A stretch of DNA of 64,000 nucleotides, from the NCBI GenBank assembly GCA_030549775.1, contig CM060173.1:27408032-27472031 (forward strand), written 5' to 3'. The DNA is from Tamarix chinensis. Lineage: Eukaryota; Streptophyta; Magnoliopsida; Caryophyllales; Tamaricaceae. This document shows positions 33,662 to 45,341 of the stretch, piece by piece (positions within the stretch are counted from its first letter, which is position 1; every line of letters starts with the position of its first letter). Position numbers and translations under genes: made by a program. The notes under the pieces were generated by a model that was given only the letters and a program-made list of their open reading frames with translations, made no database searches and was not told the origin of the DNA.

Positions 33662-34797
33662 CTAAATTTTTGCCCCGATATTTTTAGGAGAGTTAACTCT
33701 ATCCATAATCATGCAAGAACGACATAGGAAACACTTTCTGGAATGGATCACTATAAAAGCTTCCAAGCTACTAATAGCAAAGTGATATGGCATTCACCCC
33801 AATGGATTGTTAAGGTAGTTGGATTCACAGGGCAGATATAAAACTAAGAATCAAACTAGCATGGTTCCCAAGGATTTAGCCATAAATTAAGGTGTGATTG
33901 ACTTTAAGAACAATAAATTCAAATTAGCCCGTAACTACAGCAAAGCATGTCTGAGTTTATCTGCAAGAAATGATATAGTAGTATTGGTTGACCAACTAAT
34001 CGATGAAAAAGTGAGGATACAATGCAAATGGCCATAAAAGACTTAGGATAGATATGACACTGGCAATGCAGGAAACAATAGATAGAAAGGTCAAACAAAT
34101 TCAATTTTAGGACATTCCAACAATAAACTATACAAATGATAATTTACATAATTTTATTTGAAAGTTAGGGTTTTAGGACAAAAATCATAAAAGAAGGTCA
34201 AATTTTATTAATTTATTTAAATTGAATGTTTACAAATGTAATAAGACCTATTTTATAACATATTATATACTCAATTGATTAAAAAAATAAAGAAAATATC
34301 TAATTTAATATAATTAGCGTTTTTGAGCCCGTAGTTTAAATTCGGTCAAATCTTGCCAAAATATTTAAATTGACTGTTCGGAAATGAAATTAAACATATT
34401 CTATTACAAAATGTATAATCAATTTAATAAAATAACTCCAATATACAATTTAATTTAAATCCGCATGGATTTGACCTAAAAATTAAATTCCGAATAATTT
34501 CGCACAATTTTCTCAAATTGCCAATTCCAATATGAAACTAAATATATTTTAAAGTATAACACGTAATCAAATTATCCCAAATAGCTTAATCGATCCAATC
34601 CAATATATCCGGACATAACCGGGTCAATAATCACAAACTCCAGAAATCAACATATATCACATAATTGGCATATCCAATGCATTCATACAATACATATATA
34701 CTTAATTAAATAACTAATTTAGCTTAATTAAATCCCATTCTTTCAAAATTAATCAAAAAAAATTAGGGTTTTAGGAATTTATACCGAACGAAATCAG
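33662..34797. other. Interior of the small CACTA element, unassigned
   Basis: May include intron sequence of the captured gene near 33,662-34,140. From 34,145 onward it is AT-rich. Words such as TTAGGGTTTTAGGA near 34,765 recall plant LTR or leader sequence. No gene supported. Confidence 0.35.
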
Positions 34798-35210
34798 TCA
34801 AATCAATGCAGGTAAATGGCGGTGGAGCTTCGTCGGTGGGAGAGGAGCAGCCGCCGGTGGCTGACCGACGCTGGAGCTGTTAGGCTGGTGGCGCACCGCT
34901 ACTGCCTTCTTCCCTTGCTGCTGCGCCACAACTGCCCTTCCACACTGTTGTTTCGCTGCTGCTGCTCCCCTGATGCTGCCGTGTGCGACGACCAGGAATT
35001 GTGGCGGCAAGGTCGAGCGAAGCGAGATAGTGTGCGACCACCGATGCCATCCACGGACGAAGTCGGGGTGGGATCTACAGGCAGCGAATGACAGAGGGTT
35101 CGGGGAGGCATAAGGTTCAGACAGAAATAAATCGTGGGATGTGGAGGCATAGGAAACTTAGGGAACGAAATAAGACGCGGGGTAGTTTGCGTCGAAATAA
35201 GACGCAAGTT
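34798..35210. other. GC-rich block inside the small CACTA element
   Basis: Abruptly GC-rich (GGCGGTGGAGCTTCGTCGG, GCAGCAGCAGCG on the reverse), with long ORFs on both strands (34,816-35,091 plus; 34,798-35,010 and 34,899-35,207 minus). The minus frame has Gln/Ala-rich runs. No known domain. On the minus strand it is followed downstream by TATAAATTCC and then CCCTAA. Candidates are a second captured gene fragment or a nested LTR/leader. Confidence 0.4.
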
Positions 35211-36510
35211 AGGGCCAATTTTTTTTTGTTTTTCAAATATTGAAAAGAATTTATGGAGATAATATAATTTTAAATAGATTAAATTTAATCTAAAAATAAA
35301 TACTATACATCTAAAAATATTTTTGAAAATTTTTATCTACAAATTATTTAACAAAAAATCATTTCAAACGGATTCGAAAGCCTAAAATTAATATAAGAGG
35401 TATATAAAGAATTTTAAAAATATTTTTGAAAAAATTTACCAATGAGTGTAAATATCTGTATTATTTTTTTAAGTTGTGAAAGTCTTTAATTCAATATTTT
35501 TTTAAGATCTTATCGACCTCATAAAAATAAATAAATTCAAAGATAAAAATATTTACTACAGATAAAGATATTAAAAGGCTCTATAATAGATGACATTAAA
35601 GATAATATTTCAAATACATTAGAGAAATATTCTTATAATAGTTTAAACAACTAAAAATAATTTAACATATTTTTAGAAAAGCCATCTATAAGCCCTAAAA
35701 AAATAATTTTATTAATAACAATTAATTATTATAATATTGACTATAATAATTATAAATGTTTTCTTAAAAATAATATAATTAATTTTACTACTACTAACAA
35801 TAATATTATTAATTATCTAATAATATTATTAAATAATAAGTTTAAATAATAATTAATATTATTTAAAAATATTTCATATAAAATTAATATTTCATAATGT
35901 ATTATTAAGATAATATTAATTATAATTTATAATAAAAAAATAATTATTATTAACAATAATTAATAATCAGAAATAAATACAAATATTAATCATAATTTCC
36001 AACAATTAGTAATAATAATTTTTTTTATTAAAATAATAATAATAATAATAATAATGTCCTAAAATAATTATTCTTAGTAATAATTTATAAATAATTATAT
36101 TAATAAGAATAATATGAATCATTATTTTAAATAAATTAATAATAGTATCTAATAATTATTAATATATTATTAATAATATGAATGATTATTGATAATATTT
36201 ATTATTGTTAAGATAATATAGATTTGAATGATAATTGGTGGTATTTAATAATAAATTAATTTAATAGTAAGTGGTAGTAGATATAATATATATTATTTCA
36301 TTATAATTGTTAAAAGACACCATTATGAACAATAAATATTAATATAAAAAATTAGAAATAAAATAATAATTAATAATAATATATGTAAACTATTATTTCT
36401 AAAAATGACTAATGACTTAATTATTATTATTATTAGAATTATTATTATATTAAAAAGAATATAATTAATCGTTATTAAAATTAAATAAAAACAAATATCA
36501 TTGTTGAATT
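35211..36510. other. AT-rich filler of the small CACTA element
   Basis: Extremely AT-rich, dominated by TAATAATTATT-type words with an (AAT)n patch near 36,030-36,055. No coding potential. Confidence 0.5.
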
Positions 36511-36519
36511 TCATAAACA

Positions 36520-36764
36520 CTAATACCAACAGATATAAAAGTGGGTATTAGTTCTGTTGGTATAATGCTACTAATAACCACAGATATAAGTGATGCTAAA
36601 ATATCTGTTGGCATAACATATTATTACTAACAGATAACAAATTTCTGTTAGAAAAACTATATTATTGCTCACAGAAAATTATCTGTTGGTATTAGTTGCT
36701 TTTACCAACAGAAAAAGTATCTATGACTAAGTTTCTGTTGGCAAAAGTCAATTATTTTGTAGTG
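36520..36764 (-). repeat. Right subterminal repeats and TIR
   Basis: Motifs ACCAACAGATATAAAAG, TTCTGTTGGTATAATGC, AACCACAGATATAAG and TTACCAACAGAAAAAGTAT mirror the left end. The element ends ATTATTTTGTAGTG at 36,764, followed by TAA. Confidence 0.8.
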
Positions 36765-36767
36765 TAA

Positions 36768-37619
36768 TGGCCAAAATTTAATCATTAATGACAGTAGCAA
36801 CTAAAATTATATGTGGCCGCAACTGATCCTCTAGCATAGTCTTCCCTAAATTATTTTAGGATAAATTAAATATTTTTTTATTGCCAAACCAATAATAATA
36901 TATAATTTTAATTTTTAACAATGAAGAAAATATAATACCATAGATAATATTAGCATATATAAATAAAAATTATTATATGCACCTATCGCTGTCAAATTTT
37001 TTGTCACTCTATCATTTACCACGACTTTATCCATACATTATTATCTAATATATTTTTTGTCCCATAAACCATTTATGACAATTCATTTATCTATTTTAAA
37101 CATTAGCAATCAAATTCGTAGGTAATAAATGACATAATTATATCATCAAAAACAGAATCGTCAATTGAACATTCTCAAACATTTTGTGTGGAGACACTAC
37201 ACACACAAAAAAAAGCTTTACAAATAATTTTTTATAAAATGCATTTATGCTAAGTAAATGTCCACCACTAAAAAATGCCACAACATTATGAACAACTTCT
37301 TGAAGCAAGGAGTGGAATAGGCGAGCCCTTAGTAGCCTCAGTTTTTTTTTTCTTTTTTTGGTCTGCTATCACCACCACCTACTACCTTTAGTATCAGACT
37401 TAACATCGTGAAACAGAATTATGGGTGCATTCTATGATAAAAGGAAACAAAAAAAAAGTCACCATCAGTAGCGAAGAAATATAAAAATGAAGAAATCAAT
37501 ACATTGGCAATTGATCTGATAGTTTTGTACTTTGAAACACTCTCTCTTAGATTTTAAACCATAATATAAGGATTGTGCAGTCAGAATCAGAGTAATTGCT
37601 ATATATAACCAGGTATCAC
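36768..37619. other. Interval without a supported gene
   Basis: AT-rich flank of the small CACTA element. GTGGCCGCAACTGATCC and TTACCACGACTTTATCC may be subterminal motifs of an older DNA transposon. A minus-strand ORF (37,465-37,698) starts inside the neighbouring dispersed repeat; it contains YFCYHCDTWLYIAITLIL but matches nothing I know. Confidence 0.35.
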
Positions 37620-38300
37620 AATGATAGCAAAAATATAATCTTTTGTGATAAGCCATCCTAGGAAGATCAGAATGTTTATCTTTATCGGTTGTATGCATAT
37701 GTTCAAGTTGTCTCTCCTATCACAATTTTTAGACCTGGACTCAGCATCACCAATGGAAAGAGATGAGCTTCGTTTGTAGATTCATTGTAAGGAAGACAAA
37801 GTTAGACTCATATATCCATCATATCATGTTAATTTTTAACTTTTTAAGTTGGAAAATTTTGAATTCTAGGAAAATTATACCACACTGTCCTCACACTTCT
37901 CATCAAACTATAGTTGCCTAAAAGTGTCCAAATCTGAAACATGACAACACTTAATCCATGATTTGAATATAATCACTCCAAGGGTCCCTGCTATGTCAAA
38001 AAACATATTTCAAGACCCTTTTCCCAAAAAGAGAATAATCAACACTCTTTACTCATTTAGGAAATGTGTTTAAGTTTGAAGAGTCCAAAAAAAAAAATTA
38101 AGTTTGTTATGATATAACAATAACTGCTGTTGATTCCTAGCGCATACATTTACATTCAATACAAAAGTTTTACTAATACTTAATGAAATAGAGTCCTCAA
38201 CTAAGACAATAGAAGAGGAATTCATGTATTAAAAATAGGCATAGGTGTGTCCATATAATTACCATGGATCTAAGTTTCAAACAACTAGTTAATCACAAAC
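37620..38300 (-). repeat. Inverted, diverged partner of the 15.5-16.1 kb repeat
   Basis: Reverse-complementary to 15,485-16,110 and 54,806-55,430, aligning from the TAGATCCATGGTAATTATATGG end (38,250-38,271) to the CTTCCTAGGATGGC end (near 37,655). Divergence is much greater than between copies A and B, so this is an older relationship and not part of the large duplication. Confidence 0.7.
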
Positions 38301-39357
38301 TATGCAGGAAGTTCTTACCCCTTGGTGGAAAAAAAAAACAAAAAACTAACTTCAAACTTTAGTGCTTCATAATTAGCCACAACCCGGAATTTGTGCTTGT
38401 CGAGAATGGAACGGTCTTCCTTTTTCACCCTTTGACAACATTTCATAACCCTCAATAACTGCCAACCGTCTAACCAAATGGTTCTCTAGTTTAACAAAGT
38501 CCTTCATGACCACATTTCCAACACAAATGACTAGTAGTGTGAAAGAAGTGGAAGATTCCTTCTTAGTCTACTATGTCAACGTGATGGGAATAGTGTCTGA
38601 AGCACAACAAAAAAATCCTAGAATATTCAGGTAGGGTAGTTGAGTTTGTGAACAAGATGCTACCCAACTGAGTAAATAGGTCATAGAGGTGGAGATTAAA
38701 TAAGATTTTTGGTCCATTAGGTGTAAATACTTTAGACCAAGGCATGATACTTCACCAATGATGAAGGTTGGAGTTGTTGAGCAATACCCTCACTTTTTTG
38801 TTGATGAGAGGCTCCTATAGATGCATATATTCATATAGATATCCTTGCATATACCCCAGTTATGCCTGGGTGTATATATAACTCTCCTTATATAATTATA
38901 ATTTTTTTCCTTAAACCAAAAGCAAATAGCAAGACCATATTCTATCAAGCAAAGAGTTAAGCAGCTATTGTCAAATAATAGTAGAGAGAAGCATTGGGTG
39001 TGGAGAGAGGACATCGTGAGGATAAAAGATGCAAAAATTTTGTACACTAGATCTAAAAGAAGTCCAATAAAGCACCGTTTGTGTTTTATTTTCCTTTTTG
39101 GTAGTGTCACTTGTCAAAGAAGCTAGCATCCAAAGCTACTAATACATGCAATGAGATTTTTTCCCAATGCATTTAGTGATACATCGTTAGAGCCAAAGAA
39201 AAGAAAAGATAGTATAAATGTCATTCAGCTAAGACCATGCACTATGTTCAGTCGTTATAGGATGGCTATCTCTAAGCTTGGCTCAATGTAGATGACTTAA
39301 TATATACAACAGGCTTCAACCTTTTAAGGAAAACATTTTCATCTAGCTGGATAACAA
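38301..39357 (-). other. Coding-like fragments of unknown origin next to copy B
   Basis: Minus-strand stretches look coding but are in broken frames: about 38,425-38,535 reads GNVVMKDFVKLENHLVRR and LAVIEGYEMLSKGEKG, then in a shifted frame SILDKHKFRVVANYEALKFEV. ORFs at 38,563-38,745 and 38,790-39,110 are open but unremarkable. I do not recognise the protein. This may be a gene fragment carried by the 37.6-38.3 kb repeat. Confidence 0.3.
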
Positions 39358-39941
39358 CTACAAGGCTTAATTAGTGCAAAAAAAAGGAAACATGAACGAC
39401 ACCAAAAGCATCTCCAAAATATTAACCACCCTTGGTAATTTATTATAGGATCCATTTATTCTCCATTACTCCAATCTATATATATGTTAGTTTGAGCCGA
39501 AGAAAATTTTTTGCTAGTGCGAAGGCAGTGAACCTCTTCTCATTTCCTAGGGTTCCTCATGAATAATACAAATTAGGGAAAGACACTTAGTACTTGTATA
39601 AAAGTAGATGCCAACAAAACAATCAATATATGACATATTTAAAACAATATTAAAAACTTGGTAATGGGCATACGTATTAACAATATATTTAAGTTTGGGA
39701 CAGATATATCAATCTCATTGTAATACTAAGTTTATACTATACAATACTTGTTGCGATGACAATAAAAAGGATCAGCATCATAAATGCATTTAATCTTTCA
39801 ATGACATAAATGCATCAACCTAAGAAACAAGAGAAAAAAAAAAGATATTCTTGCATTTTATGCCCCTACCTTCCCCCTCATTTCCTTAATTATCCCCCTC
39901 GTCAATCCCCCTCCCTCTAATTCCTTCTATATGATAGTATC

Positions 39942-40189
39942 AATGTTCTTCCCATTTGTACTTCTTCCAATAGAAGATAATCATGATCGGTGTCATAATG
40001 GACAAAGCAACTATCGGAGAAAGCACTGTAACCCAGAAATGTGGCAAAAACCACAGAGAGCGGGTAGGCGCAGATGGCTGCTATAGAGCAACCAATTCCA
40101 ATTAGAATAGTTACCATGGCAATTATGGGATAAAGTTCCTTCAGTAGTAGCACAAAGAATAATGTGAGGGAGCTTAGTAAGATTAGCAA
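39942..40189 (-). pseudogene. Hydrophobic ORF of left palindrome arm, frameshifted (copy B)
   Basis: Identical to the 82-codon ORF of copy A up to ICAY. There one extra G near 40,062 shifts the frame, so the PHFWVTVLS part is lost and another frame runs on to 39,917. The copy A frame agrees with the opposite arm, so the indel is most simply a gain in B. Confidence 0.5.
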
Positions 40190-40713
40190 GCACGCTACTC
40201 ATCCTCACAAGCCAATGGATTCATTCTTATTTACCAAAACTATCATAGCCAGCAGGGCAAAGAGATCTACACCTAGTAGAATTTTTCCTATTCTACTAAA
40301 ATTTGGTTGAAAGGAGGTGAGTACTTGTAGGACTGGTTCATACTGTCTGCCTGCTTTAGTGGCATGAGTGTTGATGCAGATGGCATTGTCACATTAGATG
40401 ACGGCTCAGCCCAGTCATCGTCACTGATTAATTGCGATGATAGTGGTGGAACACCATTTTCAAGTTTTCAAAAGTTTTTGGGGAGCTGCTTTGGATAGTG
40501 GTGATGAGGCAGACAGTCCAACCCTATCGTTAGCCACGACGATGGCTAATGTCGTCTTATGTGACAATGCTACCAACAGCAACAACCACACCACTACGGT
40601 AGGCAGACGGTACGAGCTATTCCTACGAGTACCCACCTCCTTTCAACCAAATTTTAGTAGAATCTGAGTTAGGAAAAATTCTTCTAAGTGCAAATCTCCC
40701 TACACTCCTAACT

Positions 40714-41001
40714 ATGATAGTTTTGGTAAAGAAAAATGAATATATTGGCTTGTGGGATCGAGTAGTGTGATTGCTGCTCCTACTAAGCTCCCTTGCATTG
40801 TTCTTTGCGTTATTGCTTAAGGAACTTTATCCCACATTTTCCATGGTAACTGCTCTTCTTAGAATTGGTTGCTCTATTGGAGCCATCTGCGCTCACTTGC
40901 TCTCTATATATTTGCCACATTTCTGGGTGACGGTGCTCTCAACGATCATTGCTTTGTCCGTTATGACACCTGTCATGATTATCTTCTATTCAAAGAAGTA
41001 A
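40714..41001 (+). pseudogene. Hydrophobic ORF of right palindrome arm, with stop (copy B)
   Basis: Same as the 95-codon ORF at 1,356-1,643 except that a TGC codon is TGA at 40,768-40,770. An internal ATG at 40,771 leaves 76 open codons, covering the hydrophobic segments. Confidence 0.5.
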
Positions 41002-41327
41002 AATTGCATAGGGGGCATTAGAGGGGGATTGAGTGAGGGGAGAATTAAGGGAATAAAGGGAAGGTTAGGGGCTGGTATCTTTTTCTTTTAATTGATAGGA
41101 CTGTGCATTTATGTGTATTTGAAATATGACCGCATTCACTATAAATTTGGTACTACTTTTAGACACCGAATACTTTTTTTCTCTACAAATTTTTTGGTGC
41201 ATCAAATAGTATTAAAAAATTTAATTAATTTATTTTAAAAAAAATTATTCATATTTTAAAATAACTAATATAAATAATAATCTTATACATTTTTATTTTT
41301 TATCTTAATTTTAGTACATCTGATTTA

Positions 41328-41358
<31 letters not shown>

Positions 41359-41758
41359 TACTATTTTCTTTCATTTTTTTAATTTTAAAAAATTAGCATT
41401 TTTATACTTTTTTATTTTTATTTCTCCAGTCCCTGACAACCCTATTTTAAAATAGCAATATCTGCCCCAAATTCAAATATATTACTAATAAATATGACCA
41501 TTACCAATTTTTTAATATTGTTTTAAATATTTCATATATTGATTTTGTTATTGGCATCTATACTTATGCAAATACTAGTTTAAGTGTCTACCATAACTTA
41601 TATTATTAATAGTTTTCTATACTGTGATGAATTATATAAAAATTTTTATTTAAAAAATTAATTAATTTATTTCATATTTTTTTAAAAAAAATAGTTAATA
41701 CAAAATTAAATAAATTGACTATAAAATTACGAATTAATTATAGTGTCCATTACCAAGT

Positions 41759-41994
41759 TTTGATATTGTCATAAATACCCCTCGACCAACCACCGGCGAT
41801 AGCACCCTGTTATGCGGCTATGCCCCGCAGGCCGAATCACTTCCATCCTCCCTCATTCCATCGCTCCTCGCTCGTTGTCCAGACTAGATGTTCGCCCGTC
41901 GACGCATTCAGTCTCCATCCTAACCTCGCCCTCCACCAATCGCCACGCTCCAACCTGCACATCTCCTCGTTTATTTCGTCGGTTTGCACTTCGG
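41759..41994 (+). other. GC-rich leader-like segment ending in a splice donor (copy B)
   Basis: Identical by eye to 2,400-2,635, with the donor GT at 41,995-41,996. Confidence 0.3.
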
Positions 41995-42728
41995 GTGAGT
42001 GAGTTTGCGGTTTATGAATTCAATTTCAGAGATTTATTTGATAACTTCCTTTGTTGTTTTTCAATTTTGAAGTATTGATAACTTCATTAGTTAGCTTTTC
42101 CTCTATTATCCGCTGGGAATTTGCAAGTTATATGTCTGTTTTGTTGTTGTGGCTCTGTATGTTTGATGTTAGTGTCAGAACAATCCAGTAATGACGGACA
42201 GAGATGGTTAAAATGAGAGAAGAGGAAGATGAATTGGAGAAAAATGGACAATTAAGAGAGAAAACTGTCAGTAGAGGACGACAAGCTTGTAGTAATTTAT
42301 CACTTTACATTCTCCTAATCATCACAAGCTTATGTATACGAGAATTCAGAACAGAAATCGAGACGAAGGAAATAAAATAGCTAAAGATACCCTCCGGATC
42401 GGCTCCTAATCTTCACCGATTAACCCTGTCAATCCTAATAAACTGGTGTAATTAGTTTAACTTAGGTCTGTTTCTACTTTGCAGTCTGTTTGTAATCAAC
42501 TGTGTTTGTAATTTAATTAATAACTGATTATTTGCAATATAAATACTACATTTTTACTTGATGAAAAATAATGATAATGATGATAGAACTGCTGACTGTT
42601 CTATATGCATATATATTCACTATATGCGAGAGGAAAAACTCTAGGGAACAAAAAAAAAAAAAAAACCTGATCTCTAAACTTGTTAATTTATATGCATATA
42701 CAGGAATGCTATAAGGATTTGGGGCTTT
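41995..42728. other. Interval with no recognisable gene (copy B)
   Basis: Counterpart of 2,636-3,366. The TTT at 42,726-42,728 is the left target duplication of CACTA copy B. Confidence 0.4.
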
Positions 42729-42905
42729 CACTACTGTAAATACGGCTGTTAGGGAGGTATATGTAGTGACGGTTCTGTAATCATTTGGAAAATGTAAAAA
42801 AAAAACGGAGAAATAGCAACGGTTTTAAACCATAGCAAAATTTAAATAAAAAAAAAATTGCTTTAGGGATGGTTTTTAACCATGGCAAAATGAAATCCCA
42901 AATTA
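42729..42905 (+). repeat. Left TIR and subterminal repeats of CACTA copy B
   Basis: TIR CACTACTGTAAATACGG at 42,729-42,745, then AGCAACGGTTTTAAACCATA and GGGATGGTTTTTAACCATGG as in copy A. Confidence 0.8.
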
Positions 42906-42996
42906 CCACTACACGCTCATAACACATCGGCTCCCTCTCCTGCGCGCACATATCCTCTGTCGGTGTTGTTTGTCTTCTTTGTTACGCCCTTCTATT

Positions 42997-43204
42997 TTCT
43001 CATTTCCAACGCTAGTTGAAGCTCCCGCCGAAGATCTAGACAGAAGCGTCAACAGGTTAGTTCGATTTTGACTTCCATTTTACTTTGGTTTTAATTACTG
43101 CTGAAATAATTGTTGTAATCCTTCAATTTGTAGTTCTTCTCGTTTCTGGTGCTGCTTGAAGCTCCCGCCGAAGCTCTGGACAGAAGTGTCAACAGGTTAG
43201 TTCG
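42997..43204 (+). repeat. Duplicated leader segment with two splice donors (copy B)
   Basis: Same two units, 140 bp apart, each ending GTCAACAG|GTTAGTTCG. Neither splice site has been lost since the duplication. Confidence 0.5.
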
Positions 43205-45341
43205 GTGTTTGCTAACTATTTATGAGTATGTCAATCAAATTTGGGAATAGATGATAGTGGAATTGTTTTGTGCAATTAATTCAATCACAAGTTTATATCT
43301 AAACAAGAATTGTTTTTTCTCTTGCGAACTAGGAATAGATGATATAATTGATTTCTTTTCGTTGAAGAATTTGGTTCATATATAATGGTTTCTCAAGTAT
43401 GTAGTGTATATGTTGTTGTTCAATCTGTTGTTAGTGCAATCTTAGATCTGTTCCTTTTTTAAAAATTTTGGTTAAGATATGAAGTTTTCTCTCCCATTTG
43501 TAGTTTTTATATTATTGTTCAATCTATTGATACTTTGTTGGTTCGATGTAATATGTTTTCATTTGAAAGATTTTTTTTTATTTGGTTCGATATGTTTTCT
43601 TGTTGATGATGCTGTGTCTTTTTTTTTTCAATTATTTGTTTTTTTCTCAACTCTATTTTGTCCCCAAATATATTTCGTACTTAATTCCATGGAGTGTATA
43701 TGGTATATAGTTTGATTGAAGAACTATAAGGGTTCATCTCTCTCACACATATTACTAATGTCTTTATTGTGAACATCGAAGAGAATTCTTTGATAATGTA
43801 GTTATACAAAAATTTTAACGAAGGCTATGGTTGTAATCATTATTAAAAATAGGTTTCGATATTGATTTTTACAAAGCATCGCTATTAAAACTTACTTTTG
43901 ATAATGGTTTTTAGTGGGAACTATTAATTAAATCTTATAACATACTTTTTGAAATTTTGATCACTATTTTGGAACCATTATTGAACATTTAATAATGGGC
44001 AATTCAATAACACTTCAAAACCATTTATCAAAGCTTCGAAATAATCATTAATAAGGCTTGTTTATGTAGTAGTGAAAGATGTTGTCATGGCATTATTACG
44101 AGGATGTAGATGGGTTATTATGATACTTGCTAGGGCCTTCTTTTTGTGGATTCTTCTTCCTACGTTGGGGAGTTGGATTAGTAAATGTGAGGTCTCATTA
44201 TAGGGATTTGTGTACTTACCTAGATCTCCATAGACGGCACAAAATGTTATTGCCTAAAATCAAGCAAGTTATTTTGGGACCAAGCAAGGTTCCTAGTACT
44301 TTTTGAATAAGGAGTAACGTAGAAAATCATGAGAGAGAGAGAATGTGTAAAAGAATGTTGGATTGATAGTGGTGGTGGTAAAATGAGCTCTCTTATTTTT
44401 CTAGCACAATCATATAGGGTGGTGCTCATTTTTAAATAGTAGGCTAACAAATTTTTCAAGAAGGAACTTTCATACTCATAATACTTACATACACATATTT
44501 ATGGTTTCCAGTTCAACATCATACAATTAGTATGTGCTGAAACTAAACAAATGACAAAGGGAAACCTCAAACTCAACTTAAACACAATTAATTAATGGTG
44601 CCTTGGAACTATCCATGTTATCTTGAAATAAGTTAAGTTAATTAAGCAAGAAATTAAGGGAGCCTGCCTAGATTTCTTCATTTCGATTGCGTCAACACAG
44701 TCATTAAAAATATAAATTTTCTTAATTATGACATATATTAATGTACAAGTTGCAGGAAAAAAAAACAGAAAGTGCGGGTCAAATGTAATTTTCACATATG
44801 AGTTAATTCTTACACAATCAACCTTGCTTATTTAACTATGATTGTGCTAAACAATTGTTGTATGCCATTCCCTTCTTAAGCTATTTTTTATTGGTGTACA
44901 AAATGTCAATGACCTTGCGTCAATGTACATATATATTTTTTATTTTTGAATTGAGAATAAGCTTCCTCTTAATCAATTTATATTTGATACATTTAATTAA
45001 ATTTTTATTATGGGCATACGTATTAGTAGAAAATAATTCTTTGTTTAATTGTGACTTTCATATTTTATTTTATATTTTGAATTTAGCTAGGTATGATAGA
45101 TATTAGTTTACCATAATAAACACATAATTACTATAAATATCAATACTATTATGGCTAATTATAGCATGCATGTTATACTATTATAGCTTATAAATATTGG
45201 GTCTAATTAGGTACTTTAGATATTGGAAGTCTCATCTGGAACAACCCTTGAGATTATATCAACTGGTTTTTACAACCTTAATTTTGTTACTAAATTTGTT
45301 GTTGTTTTAAATGCTCAGGTATATTTGAAATACATTTTGTC
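43205..45341. other. Noncoding 5' region of CACTA copy B
   Basis: Counterpart of 3,842-5,974 with small indels in T and A runs. No gene supported. Confidence 0.45.

Larger units (their letters stand above)
32720..36764. mobile_element. Non-autonomous CACTA element carrying a gene fragment
   Basis: Left end CACTACAAAATATATGACTT; right end in reverse CACTACAAAATAATTGACTT. The TIR continues into CCAACAG on both sides, about 30 bp in all. Target duplication TAA at 32,717-32,719 and 36,765-36,767. Subterminal repeats of the TATCTGTTGGTAAAAG type fill about 200 bp inside each end. There is no transposase. The interior holds a 33 bp minisatellite, a minus-strand co-chaperonin gene fragment, a GC-rich block and a long AT-rich filler. 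Length is 4,045 bp. The TIR sequence differs from the 11.8 kb element, so that element is not its obvious helper. Confidence 0.9.
39577..41599. repeat. Foldback (palindromic) element, copy B
   Basis: Counterpart of 222-2,240 with the same arm structure, the same (AT)n insertion in the right arm (about 41,332-41,356) and the same centre near 40,480. Only a few bases differ from copy A. Confidence 0.8.
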
